DNA from: an uncultured bacterium
Lineage (GTDB): Bacteria > Fidelibacterota > Marinisomatia > Marinisomatales > Marinisomataceae
NCBI GenBank assembly: GCA_905182795.1
Contig: CAJJCZ010000009.1
Span: 1-64,000 of the forward strand
Direction: 5' to 3'
DNA length: 64,000 nt
The position numbers were made by a program, and so were the translations under genes. The notes under the pieces are model-generated. The model saw only the letters and a program-made list of their open reading frames with translations. It did not search any database and was not told the origin of the DNA. Positions 52,613-61,914 of this stretch are shown here, in pieces. Numbering within the stretch: the stretch's first letter is position 1; each line of letters opens with the position of its first letter.

Positions 52613-53913
52613 TTGAGAAATTGAGAAATATTTTTGCTATTCCTGAACTTAGAAGTAAAATATTCTTTACTCTAGGAATCTTAATGGTTGTTAGACTCGG
52701 CGCTCAAGTACCTATTCCCGGTATTGACCCTGAAGCTCTTCGTCAAACAATGGAATCTTTAAATGATACTTTCTTTGGGTTATTCAATATGTTTACTGGA
52801 GGAGCATTTGGTCAAGCAGCTGTATTTGGATTAGGAATTATGCCATATATTTCAGTCTCAATTGTTGTGCAGATACTTCAAACTACTCTTCCGTATTTTC
52901 AACGACTAGCACAAGAAGGTGAAAGTGGAAGAGCTAAGATTAACCAAATGATTAGATATGGTACAGTAATTCTAGCTTTTGTTCAATCTATTGGTATTGC
53001 TTTTTTATTAGAAAGTTATGGTATTGTTTTAGACCCAGGATTTGCTTTTAGATTTACTGCGGTAGTTTCTATAACAACGGGTACAATGTTACTACTTTGG
53101 CTTGGTGAAAAAATTACAGAACATGGTATAGGTAATGGTATATCACTTGTTATTATGGTTGGAATTTTAGCAGCATTTCCAAATGTTGTTTTATCTGAGA
53201 TCTCATACTTTCAACAAGGCGTAAGAGGGATTCTTTCAGAGCTTTCTCTTGCAATTCTATTCTTCTTCTTAGTTATGTTGATTATACTTATACAGCAAGG
53301 TTTGAGAAAAGTACCTGTACAGTATGCTAGAAGAATTGTTGGAAGAAAAGTTTATGGAGGACAATCTACTTACCTTCCTTTAAAAATTAATACAGCAGGA
53401 GTTATACCTATTATATTTGCACAATCCATATTACTGATTCCTGGTACTATTGCAACATTTATGGGTCAGGATGCGACTCAATCTAATTTTATGTCTTGGT
53501 TCGCAATGGATCACTGGTTTTCAAATGTATGTTTTGCATTATTGATTGTATTCTTTACTTATTTCTATACTGCATTACAGTTTGATCCGAATCAGGTAGC
53601 TTCTACTTTGAAGCAACAGGGAGGATTTGTTCCTGGAGTGAAGCCAGGAAAAAAGACAGCACAATTTATAGAAAATATTCTTACTAGAGTGACACTTCCA
53701 GGTGCATGCTTCCTTGGATTTATTGCTTTGATGCCATACTTTTTACAACAATTAGTTGGCTTAGATTATAGTTATGCTTCATTTTTTGGAGGAACTAGCT
53801 TATTAATCATTGTTGGTGTTGGATTAGATACTCTAAGTCAGGTAGAAACACACTTATTATCTAGGCATTACGATGGTTTCCTTTCAAAAGGTAAAGTTAG
53901 AGGAAGAAGATAG
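52609..53913 (+). CDS. secY: Preprotein translocase subunit SecY (GTG start)
   Basis: GAQVPIPGIDPEALRQ; SVSIVVQILQTTLPYFQRLAQEGESGRAKINQMIRYGT. Confidence 0.98.
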   Translation: MIEKLRNIFAIPELRSKIFFTLGILMVVRLGAQVPIPGIDPEALRQTMESLNDTFFGLFNMFTGGAFGQAAVFGLGIMPYISVSIVVQILQTTLPYFQRLAQEGESGRAKINQMIRYGTVILAFVQSIGIAFLLESYGIVLDPGFAFRFTAVVSITTGTMLLLWLGEKITEHGIGNGISLVIMVGILAAFPNVVLSEISYFQQGVRGILSELSLAILFFFLVMLIILIQQGLRKVPVQYARRIVGRKVYGGQSTYLPLKINTAGVIPIIFAQSILLIPGTIATFMGQDATQSNFMSWFAMDHWFSNVCFALLIVFFTYFYTALQFDPNQVASTLKQQGGFVPGVKPGKKTAQFIENILTRVTLPGACFLGFIALMPYFLQQLVGLDYSYASFFGGTSLLIIVGVGLDTLSQVETHLLSRHYDGFLSKGKVRGRR

Positions 53914-54662
53914 TGGTTGACTTAAATAACACTAATCAAGTTTCTCAAATGACTGAGAGTTGTCAGATTTTATCTGATACGCTCAATATGATTGAAAATC
54001 ATGTTAAGCCAGGTCAATCCGTTATGGAATTAGATAAACTAGCTGAAGAATATATTTTATCTAGAGATGCTAAGCCTGCATTTAAAGGGTATAATAACTT
54101 TCCTTCAACGTTAACGGTGTCAATTGATGATGAAGTAGTTCATGGCATACCAAAAGATATTGTCTTGGAAGAAGGTCAGATTGTTGGTATAGACTGCGGA
54201 GTGTTGAAGAATAATTATTATAGCGACTCAGCAAGAACATTAGCTGTTGGAAAAATTTCAAAAGAAAAACAATTATTATTAAATATTACAAAAGAAGCAC
54301 TAGAAATAGGAATCAGCAAAGCGGTAGTAGGAAATCGCATATTTGATATTAGCGATGCAATACAAAAGCATGTTGAGTCAAAAGGCTATTCAGTAGTGAG
54401 AGAGTTAGTAGGGCATGGGATTGGTACACAGTTACATCTTGAACCGCAAGTTCCTAATTTTTCTAACCCTAGAAGCGCTGATCATGATATCGAATTAAAA
54501 GAAGGCATGTGTTTAGCAATTGAACCGATGGTAAACCTAGGATCAAGATATATAAAAACTGACTCAGATGGATGGACAATTAGGACGCAAGATGGGCAAC
54601 CAAGTGCACACTTTGAACATTCAATTCTTATTACTAAGTTGCAACCCAGAATTTTAACATAA
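53913..54662 (+). CDS. map: Type I methionine aminopeptidase (GTG start)
   Basis: [43 protein letters not shown]. Confidence 0.97.
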   Translation: MVDLNNTNQVSQMTESCQILSDTLNMIENHVKPGQSVMELDKLAEEYILSRDAKPAFKGYNNFPSTLTVSIDDEVVHGIPKDIVLEEGQIVGIDCGVLKNNYYSDSARTLAVGKISKEKQLLLNITKEALEIGISKAVVGNRIFDISDAIQKHVESKGYSVVRELVGHGIGTQLHLEPQVPNFSNPRSADHDIELKEGMCLAIEPMVNLGSRYIKTDSDGWTIRTQDGQPSAHFEHSILITKLQPRILT

Positions 54663-54886
54663 TGGCAAAACAAGAATCAATAGAAGTAGAGGGAGTAATT
54701 AAAGAGGCTTTACCCGGGGCTAGGTTTAGAGTGATTATTAACTTAGGCGGTAAAGATCATGAAGTACTTGCTCATGTAAGCGGAAAAATGCGTATGCATT
54801 TTATTAAAATGCTACCTGGAGATAAGGTTGATTTACAATTATCTCCCTATGATTTAAACAGAGGAAGAATTACTTTTAGGCAATAA
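54662..54886 (+). CDS. infA: Translation initiation factor IF-1
   Basis: [69 protein letters not shown]. Confidence 0.98.
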   Translation: MAKQESIEVEGVIKEALPGARFRVIINLGGKDHEVLAHVSGKMRMHFIKMLPGDKVDLQLSPYDLNRGRITFRQ

Positions 54887-54888
54887 TT

Positions 54889-55005
54889 ATGAAAGTTAGA
54901 GCATCAGTAAAGAAAAGAACACGTGATTGCGTTATTGTACGTCGAAAAGGACGTGTTTACGTTATCAATAAAAAGAACCCTAGATTTAAGCAGAGGCAAG
55001 GATAA
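54889..55005 (+). CDS. rpmJ: 50S ribosomal protein L36 (38 aa)
   Basis: [38 protein letters not shown]; between infA and rpsM, missed by the ORF track. Confidence 0.96.
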   Translation: MKVRASVKKRTRDCVIVRRKGRVYVINKKNPRFKQRQG

Positions 55006-55385
55006 TGGCTAGAATAGCAGGTGTAGATATACCAAAAGATAAGAAAGTTTTATATTCATTGCGTTATGTCCATGGTATTGGACTTAATACTGCAATGAAA
55101 GTATGTGAATTAGCAAAAGTAGATCCAAATATAAGAGTTACGGATTTAAGCTCTAAGGATGAAGATACAATTAGAAAAGTCATTGTAGATTTAAAATTAT
55201 TGATTGAAGGTGAATTAAGAAGTGAAAATTTAAGAAATGTTAAAAGGTTACAGGATATTGGTAGCTATAGAGGGGTAAGACACAGAAAATCTCTTCCAGT
55301 AAGAGGTCAAAGAACAAAGACTAACTCTAGAACAAAAAGAAGTGGAAGAAAACAAACAATGTCACTTGGTAAGAAGGCAGCATAA
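55005..55385 (+). CDS. rpsM: 30S ribosomal protein S13
   Basis: [48 protein letters not shown]. Confidence 0.98.
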   Translation: MARIAGVDIPKDKKVLYSLRYVHGIGLNTAMKVCELAKVDPNIRVTDLSSKDEDTIRKVIVDLKLLIEGELRSENLRNVKRLQDIGSYRGVRHRKSLPVRGQRTKTNSRTKRSGRKQTMSLGKKAA

Positions 55386-55388
55386 TAT

Positions 55389-55775
55389 ATGGAAACAAGA
55401 ACTAGATCAAAAAAGAATAAGAAAAAGATAAACCCAAATGGTATTGTCCACATTAAGGCGACATTCAATAATACGAATATTACCGTAACAGATGAAAATG
55501 GAAATGTTATTGCTTGGGCTACTGCAGGTAAAGCAGGATTTAAAGGTTCTAGAAAAAATACAGCATATGCAGCTACTATAGCTTCAGAAAAAGTAGCTAG
55601 TGAAGTAGTAAGTATGGGTTTAGCAAGAGTATCCGTAAGAGTTAAGGGTCCTGGAGCAGGTAGAGAATCAGCTATCAGAGCATTATCTGGCGCTGGTTTA
55701 CAAGTAACGTCAATAGCAGATGTGACACCATTGCCTCATAATGGATGTCGACCTAAGAAACAAAGAAGAGTTTAA
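55389..55775 (+). CDS. rpsK: 30S ribosomal protein S11
   Basis: [45 protein letters not shown]. Confidence 0.98.
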   Translation: METRTRSKKNKKKINPNGIVHIKATFNNTNITVTDENGNVIAWATAGKAGFKGSRKNTAYAATIASEKVASEVVSMGLARVSVRVKGPGAGRESAIRALSGAGLQVTSIADVTPLPHNGCRPKKQRRV

Positions 55776-55780
55776 AAAGT

Positions 55781-56395
55781 ATGGCGAAATTAAATACACC
55801 TAAAGGTAAGTTAGTTAGAAAGCTTGGAGTTAACATTTTTGGTAACCCTAAATTTGATAGATTATTATCAAAAAAAGGATACAGACCTGGTCAGCATGGA
55901 AAAATGGGTAAACGTCCTTCAACTTATTCTATACAATTACAAGAAAAACAAAAAATTAAGTTCACATATGGAATGCTAGAAAAACAATTTAGAACTTATT
56001 TTAAAAAGGCTTCACAGATGAAAGGTGAAGCTGGATTTAATTTATTGGTCTTACTTGAATCTAGGTTAGATAACGTAGTTTATAAGCTTGGATTTGGCCC
56101 TACAAGATCAGCAGCAAGACAACTTGTTAGTCATGCACATTTCATGGTTAACGGTGGTAAAGTTAATATTGCATCTTACCGTTTAAAACCTGGAGATGTT
56201 GTACAAGTTAGAGCTAAAAGTAAAAAATTAGATATTATATTAAATTCTATTAAAATGGTTAAGGGAGATTTGAACGTTTCTTGGCTTTCTGTTGATAAAG
56301 CTAAAATGGAAGGAACATTTGTTAATTATCCCGAGAGAGATGAAATTGATTTAACTATGAATGAACAATTAGTTGTTGAATACTATTCAAGATAA
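55781..56395 (+). CDS. rpsD: 30S ribosomal protein S4
   Basis: RPGQHGKMGKRPSTYSIQLQEKQKIKFTYGMLEKQFR; RLDNVVYKLGFGPTRSAARQLVSHAHFMVNG. Confidence 0.98.
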   Translation: MAKLNTPKGKLVRKLGVNIFGNPKFDRLLSKKGYRPGQHGKMGKRPSTYSIQLQEKQKIKFTYGMLEKQFRTYFKKASQMKGEAGFNLLVLLESRLDNVVYKLGFGPTRSAARQLVSHAHFMVNGGKVNIASYRLKPGDVVQVRAKSKKLDIILNSIKMVKGDLNVSWLSVDKAKMEGTFVNYPERDEIDLTMNEQLVVEYYSR

Positions 56396-56405
56396 AGGAA
56401 AAAAA

Positions 56406-57371
56406 ATGAGCAATGATTTAAAATTTAAGATTTCACATAAAATAACTGAAGATAATTCAAGTAATTTTCTTATTAAGCCACTTGAAAGAGGGTATGGAAT
56501 AACTATTGGAAACTCTTTAAGAAGAGCTTTATTAACTGCAGTACCTGGTGCAGCTATTACAAATGTTAAGATTGATGGTGCTTTGCATGAATTTTCAACG
56601 CTTGACGGAGTAAAGGAAGATATTGCAGATGTAATTATGAATTTAAAAGGAGTGAGATTTCACTTATTTGAAAGTTCAGTAGAGCCTATTTTCTTAAAAA
56701 TTAAAGGTAAAAAAACATTTACAGCAGCAGATATTCAAGCTGTAAGTGACGATTTTACTATTTTGAATCCTGATCATTATATTACAGATATTTCAAAGGG
56801 AACTACTCTTGAACTAGAATTAAGATTAGGAATTGGTAAAGGATATAAGTCTAGCGAAGAAAATAAATTGAATAATTCACCTGTTGGAATGATACCGATT
56901 GACAGTATTTTTAATCCTGTTACTAAAGTAGCATTTAACGTTTCTCCATTACCTGGAGCAAAAGAAGATTTAGAGATGTTGTCTTTAGATGTTAAGACAG
57001 ATGGATCTATCAGCCCTATTGATGCGGTTAGTTATTGCTCTTCTGTTCTTTCTGAGCATTATAATATTATTAATTCTATCAGCAATCCTTCTGTATTAGA
57101 AATTGATAAACCTGTTAGTGAAGAGATTCTACAGATTCGCAAACTTCTTGGATCTTCAATTGATGAAATGGAATTGTCAGTAAGAAGTCACAATTGTTTA
57201 GAAGCTGCTGGAATTACTCTAATTGGTGAGCTAGTAGATAAAGATGAAGCTGAAATGCTTGAATATAAGAACTTTGGTCGTAAATCTCTGAATGAGTTGA
57301 TTGAAAAACTTGAAACTATGGGTCTAAAATTTGGAATGGATACTAGTCCCTATGTGGAAGACGAAGTTTAA
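56406..57371 (+). CDS. rpoA: RNA polymerase alpha subunit
   Basis: PLERGYGITIGNSLRRALLTAVPGAAITNVKIDG; alpha-CTD KNFGRKSLNELIEKLETMGL; ATG 56406 preferred over 56373. Confidence 0.98.
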   Translation: MSNDLKFKISHKITEDNSSNFLIKPLERGYGITIGNSLRRALLTAVPGAAITNVKIDGALHEFSTLDGVKEDIADVIMNLKGVRFHLFESSVEPIFLKIKGKKTFTAADIQAVSDDFTILNPDHYITDISKGTTLELELRLGIGKGYKSSEENKLNNSPVGMIPIDSIFNPVTKVAFNVSPLPGAKEDLEMLSLDVKTDGSISPIDAVSYCSSVLSEHYNIINSISNPSVLEIDKPVSEEILQIRKLLGSSIDEMELSVRSHNCLEAAGITLIGELVDKDEAEMLEYKNFGRKSLNELIEKLETMGLKFGMDTSPYVEDEV

Positions 57372-57791
57372 ATGAGAAAAAGAATCTCAGCTAGAAAATT
57401 TGGTAAGTCCACTGCTCATAGAAAAGCAATGATGTCTAATATGGCAAGCTCTCTAATTGAGCATAAACGTATTAAGACTACACATCAAAAAGCTTTAGAA
57501 CTAAGAAAGTTTATTGAACCAATGGTGACTAAAGCTAAAGAAAAAACTGTTCATAACAGAAGACAAGTGATGAAGAAGATTCATAACTCAAGTGCTGTAA
57601 AAACCTTATTTGATGTTATTGCTCCAGTTTATTCAGATAGACCGGGTGGATATACTCGTATTATCAAGCTTGGTACAAGAACAAATGATGCAGCTAAAAT
57701 CTCTTTAATTGAATTTGTAGATAAGGCTCAATTCGAAGTCGATGAAGTAGTTTCTGCTGAGGCTGAAGAAGTACCAAAAGAAGATAGTTAA
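57372..57791 (+). CDS. rplQ: 50S ribosomal protein L17
   Basis: RISARKFGKSTAHRKAMMSNMASSLIEHKRIKTTHQKALELRKFIEPM; acidic C-terminal tail. Confidence 0.97.
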   Translation: MRKRISARKFGKSTAHRKAMMSNMASSLIEHKRIKTTHQKALELRKFIEPMVTKAKEKTVHNRRQVMKKIHNSSAVKTLFDVIAPVYSDRPGGYTRIIKLGTRTNDAAKISLIEFVDKAQFEVDEVVSAEAEEVPKEDS

Positions 57792-58231
57792 ATTTCTACT
57801 ATTATTTTTCTTAAGTATTTTTTATCTATTTGATCAAAGTCATTTAATTTTTTTGAATCAATATCAAGTATATATTCTTTTCCATTTTTAGTAAAGGGTA
57901 TAGCAATTTCAGATTTACTATTTATATCACATATAATATGGTTCTTAAATTTGTTTACGTCCCCTACAATTAAAATACTTTTTTTGATGAGAGATTGCCC
58001 ACAAACACCATTCATTCCAATTGGGCTACAAGGTATCTTATCTGAGTGATATTCTGATATTTCTAATTGAGTTTCTTTTTTTACATAAAGACCGCAAAAA
58101 ATCCAATCTTCAAATTCATTGTATAAATATTTAACAATATTATCGATTTTATTTTTTTTATTTAAACATTTAATAAATTGAATTGATTTTTGGTATTTTT
58201 TTTCTTTTACATTAGATTGTTCTATATCCAT
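57788..58231 (-). CDS. GAF-domain protein, free methionine-(R)-sulfoxide reductase (fRMsr/MsrC)-like
   Basis: CSPIGMNGVCGQSLIKKSILIVGDVNKFKNHIICDINSKSEIAIPF resembles the fRMsr GAF core with three Cys; start set at the internal ATG (58231) giving MDIEQSNVKEKK. Confidence 0.75.
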   Translation of the reverse strand: MDIEQSNVKEKKYQKSIQFIKCLNKKNKIDNIVKYLYNEFEDWIFCGLYVKKETQLEISEYHSDKIPCSPIGMNGVCGQSLIKKSILIVGDVNKFKNHIICDINSKSEIAIPFTKNGKEYILDIDSKKLNDFDQIDKKYLRKIIVEI

Positions 58232-59162
58232 GATTAAAAATAATAAATATTCTGATAATCCAATAATAGTTTCTGGTATGCCTAGAACAGCTACCACTAT
58301 AGTTGGTCAGCTTATATCTGATAAAGCTCCTTATAGCGTGCTTTATGAGCCATTTAACACCTCTCAGGGTTTAAAATCAGTAGATATTAATTATCTTATT
58401 CCAGGATTTAATATTATGGAGAATGATTTCGATAAAATATTAACGAGCTTATTTGATTTAAGTGGAAGTTTTAAGCTAGGAGTAAAAAGATATGACTCTC
58501 TATCGAAAAGACTAATAAAATATATTCTTGGCAATGAATCATCTATTTCTTTCAAAAAAGCAAAGTATCTTAATCTTAAAAAAGGTTTAATTATTAAAGA
58601 TCCCTTTTTGGTTTTTGCATCTAAATATCTATCTCAAAATCATAAAGTCATAATGTGTGAGAGACCATTGCTTCCATTGGCGGGAAGTTTTAAAAGGATG
58701 TCTTGGTCGTTCAGCGAATATAATCGATTACTAAAAGATTTTGATCGCATGGGCTTAGATATTAAAAATTCTAATCAGTTCAATGAGAATAACAGCATTT
58801 CACCTTTTGTAGTTGGAGCAATACAATTTTTCTATCTTTATACATTATTTAAACAAAAAATATTAAATAATGATAATATTTATTTTTTCAATCAACATGA
58901 TTTATCTATAAATCCTAATAATTCAATTACATCATTATTTGATTGGCTAAATATAGATTATTCAAAAAAAGATATAAATAAGATAGCTATGAGTATTTCA
59001 GGATCATCTACAAAGAATAAATCTCCTAAGCAAGGAGTTCAACATGATAAGCTGTATGACAAGGAATATGCTAATGACTATTTTCAGTCAATATTAACAA
59101 AAGATGAGATTAAGTATGTGAAAGAATGTGAAATAATAATTTGTAGCGGAGGAGAGATTTGA
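58230..59162 (+). CDS. Sulfotransferase-like P-loop protein
   Basis: N-terminal PIIVSGMPRTATTIVGQLIS PAPS-loop-like motif, VLYEPFN, IIKDPFLVFASKYL, VIMCERPLLPLAGSFKRM. Confidence 0.65.
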   Translation: MIKNNKYSDNPIIVSGMPRTATTIVGQLISDKAPYSVLYEPFNTSQGLKSVDINYLIPGFNIMENDFDKILTSLFDLSGSFKLGVKRYDSLSKRLIKYILGNESSISFKKAKYLNLKKGLIIKDPFLVFASKYLSQNHKVIMCERPLLPLAGSFKRMSWSFSEYNRLLKDFDRMGLDIKNSNQFNENNSISPFVVGAIQFFYLYTLFKQKILNNDNIYFFNQHDLSINPNNSITSLFDWLNIDYSKKDINKIAMSISGSSTKNKSPKQGVQHDKLYDKEYANDYFQSILTKDEIKYVKECEIIICSGGEI

Positions 59163-59217
59163 ACTCCCGACCTTCGGATTATGATTCCGCTGCTCTAACC
59201 AACTGAGCTACTCCGCC
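59144..59217 (-). tRNA. tRNA with CAT anticodon (probably elongator Met; Ile2 not excluded)
   Basis: Minus strand GGCGGAGTAGCTCAGTTGGTTAGAGCAGCGGAATCATAATCCGAAGGTCGGGAGTTCAAATCTCTCCTCCGCTA; GGCGGAG/CTCCGCT acceptor. Confidence 0.95.
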
Positions 59218-59231
59218 ATCGAAGGCCTAAA

Positions 59232-59259
59232 GTTATATTACTTCATCCTAAAAGTCTAA
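59232..59259 (-). promoter_or_regulatory. Candidate promoter for tRNA-Met: TTAGAC-16 nt-TATAAC
   Basis: Minus-strand hexamers at 59259-59254 and 59237-59232, just upstream of the tRNA 5' end. Confidence 0.35.
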
Positions 59260-59345
59260 ATTATTTTTACAAGAAAAACGTTTCCTTTTTTATCTTATTG
59301 TGTAATTTCAGGTATTGATAATATAACATAGAGGTTGACTAGCTC

Positions 59346-60689
59346 ATGAAGTATAAGACAAAAGAAGAATTTTTAAATTCAGTAGTAGATAATTATAAAG
59401 ATCAAAAAGAATTTCACCAAGCTGTTGAAGAGGTTGTCCATTCTATATGGGATACAGCAGCAGCAAATCCAGAGTATGGTAGATTTAATATTCTAGATAG
59501 AATCGTTGTTCCAGATAGAACAATTATTTTTAGAGTTCCATGGATGGATGATAATAATGAGGTTCATGTAAATTTAGGTTATAGAATTCAATTCAATTCT
59601 GCAATTGGGCCCTATAAGGGTGGATTGAGATTTCATCCAAGTGTTGATTTAGGAATTTTAAAATTTCTTGCCTTTGAACAAGTATTCAAAAATAGTCTTA
59701 CAGGACTAAATCTTGGAGGAGGTAAAGGGGGATCAAACTTTGATCCAAAAGGAAAATCTGATAAAGAAATCATGAATTTTTGTTACGCTTTCATGAATGA
59801 GCTTTATAGGCATATAGGTAGACGTACTGATATACCGGCTGGCGATATTGGCGTTGGAGGTAGAGAAATTGGATATATGTTCGGTCAGTATAAAAAAATA
59901 AGAAATGCATTTACTGGCGTACTAACTGGAAAAGGAACAAATTGGGGTGGAAGCGTAATTCGTCCTGAAGCCACAGGTTATGGGTTAGTTTATTTTGTGG
60001 TTGAAATGCTTAAAACAAGAGATGATTCTTTAGAAGGGAAAACTGTTACTATTTCAGGATCTGGAAATGTAGCACAATTTGCCTGTGAAAAATTAATTGA
60101 ATTAGGAGCAAAGCCAGTAACTTTATCTGATTCTAGTGGATTTATTTATGATCCAGATGGTATTACTCAAGAAAAATTAAATTATGTGAAAGAGCTTAAA
60201 GGCGAAAGATCAGCTAGAATATCTGATTATGCTAAAAAATATAATGTTGAATATTTTGAAGGAAAACGTCCATGGTTGATAAAGTGTGATATTGCACTCC
60301 CATGTGCAACTCAAAATGAATTAAATTTTAGTGACGCGAAACAGTTGCTAAAGAATGGATGTTTTGTAGTTGCTGAAGGAGCAAATATGCCATCAACTAC
60401 AAATGCTGTACATCATTTTGTTGATAAAAAAATCTTATACGGTCCCGGTAAGGCAGCTAACGCTGGCGGAGTAGCTATTTCTGGTATTGAAATGAGTCAA
60501 AATAGTACAAGAATTCCACTTAAGAGAGATAAGGTTGATGGGTTGCTAAAAGAGATTATGGAGCGTATCCACACTACATGTGTTAAGTATGGTGGTTCTG
60601 AAGATAACTTCATTAACTATGTAGATGGTGCCAATATCGGAGGATTTGTAAGAGTCGCAGATTCTATGATAGACCAAGGTATTGTCTAA
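59346..60689 (+). CDS. gdhA: Glutamate dehydrogenase (NADP-type, hexameric)
   Basis: NLGYRIQFNSAIGPYKGGLRFHPSV; GGGKGGSNFDPKGKSD; DIPAGDIGVGGREIGYMFGQYK. Confidence 0.96.
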   Translation: MKYKTKEEFLNSVVDNYKDQKEFHQAVEEVVHSIWDTAAANPEYGRFNILDRIVVPDRTIIFRVPWMDDNNEVHVNLGYRIQFNSAIGPYKGGLRFHPSVDLGILKFLAFEQVFKNSLTGLNLGGGKGGSNFDPKGKSDKEIMNFCYAFMNELYRHIGRRTDIPAGDIGVGGREIGYMFGQYKKIRNAFTGVLTGKGTNWGGSVIRPEATGYGLVYFVVEMLKTRDDSLEGKTVTISGSGNVAQFACEKLIELGAKPVTLSDSSGFIYDPDGITQEKLNYVKELKGERSARISDYAKKYNVEYFEGKRPWLIKCDIALPCATQNELNFSDAKQLLKNGCFVVAEGANMPSTTNAVHHFVDKKILYGPGKAANAGGVAISGIEMSQNSTRIPLKRDKVDGLLKEIMERIHTTCVKYGGSEDNFINYVDGANIGGFVRVADSMIDQGIV

Positions 60690-60714
60690 ATTTTTTAGTA
60701 TTATTTAGACCGTT

Positions 60715-61914
60715 ATGCTACGCAAGATTACATCAATAGATTTTCAGTCTAATAACAATACTAGTCAGTTTGTAATCATTAGAGTTGATTTCAATGTACC
60801 GGTTGAAAATGATCTAGTTGTAGATGATTATAGAATACTCAAATCATTACCCACAATCCAATATTGCCTTGACCAAGGAGCAAAAGTTGTTTTAATGTCT
60901 CACAGAGGAAGACCGGAAGGAAAAGTTAATCCGAATCTTTCATTGATGCCAGCAGGGGAAAGACTTGCTCAATTATTAGAAATGCCTATAAAATTTTCTC
61001 ATGACTGTGTATCGGAAGATGCTATAGACGTATCAAGAAATTTAAAAAGGGGTGAAATTCACCTACTGGAAAATTTGCGATTTCATAAAGGAGAAACAGA
61101 CAATGATTCATTGTTTGCTTCTAAATTAGCTAAACATGGGTCTATTTATTTAAATGATGCATTTGGTACAGCCCATCGTGAACACGCTTCTAATGTAGGT
61201 ATTGCTGATTATTTTACAACAAAAGGAATGGGTTTATTGATGGAGAAAGAGATGGAATTTCTTTCTGACGGCCTCTCTAATGCAACAGATCCAGTATCTT
61301 TGATTATTGGTGGAGCAAAAATTGACACTAAGATTAATGTAATCAAGCATTTTTTTGATATTGCAGACAATATTATTATTGGGGGTGCAATGGCAAATAC
61401 TTTTTTAGCTGCAAATAAATATGATATGGGAAAATCTTTAGTAGAAAAAAATGAAATAGATACAGCTAGGAAGCTTATGCTAATGGCATCTAAACATAAA
61501 ACAAATATTGTTCTTCCTGTGGACTTTAATGGAGAGCTAGGTAAGTTTGGAAGTGGTAGATTACGTTATACTAGTAGAGATGATATTAAAAAAACAATGA
61601 TTTGTGAAGATATTGGAGAGTTAAGTGTTAATTTATTTGCAGATATCATCAAAAGATCAAAAACAGTTTTTTGGAATGGTACGGTTGGCGTAGCAGAAAA
61701 TAAAGATTTTGCTATAGGTACTAATAAAATAATTGATGCAATTATAGATAGTAAATGCACTTCTATTGTTGGTGGAGGAGATACTATCGCAGCGATTAGA
61801 AATTATAAAAAAGGAATAATTGAAGAATTCTCACACGCTTCTACTGGTGGAGGATCTTGTTTAGAATTATTGTCTGGCAATAAGCTTTCAGCAATACAGG
61901 CACTAGAAAAATAA
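60715..61914 (+). CDS. pgk: Phosphoglycerate kinase
   Basis: IRVDFNVPV, SHRGRPEGK, ENLRFHKGE, STGGGSCLELLSG. Confidence 0.97.
   Translation: MLRKITSIDFQSNNNTSQFVIIRVDFNVPVENDLVVDDYRILKSLPTIQYCLDQGAKVVLMSHRGRPEGKVNPNLSLMPAGERLAQLLEMPIKFSHDCVSEDAIDVSRNLKRGEIHLLENLRFHKGETDNDSLFASKLAKHGSIYLNDAFGTAHREHASNVGIADYFTTKGMGLLMEKEMEFLSDGLSNATDPVSLIIGGAKIDTKINVIKHFFDIADNIIIGGAMANTFLAANKYDMGKSLVEKNEIDTARKLMLMASKHKTNIVLPVDFNGELGKFGSGRLRYTSRDDIKKTMICEDIGELSVNLFADIIKRSKTVFWNGTVGVAENKDFAIGTNKIIDAIIDSKCTSIVGGGDTIAAIRNYKKGIIEEFSHASTGGGSCLELLSGNKLSAIQALEK

Noticed and set aside
58232-58297. N-terminal extension of the fRMsr-like protein (MVAVLGIPETIIGLSEYLLFLI)
   Set aside because: It is the antisense of the sulfotransferase P-loop coding region; the internal ATG at 58231 gives a normal fRMsr length.
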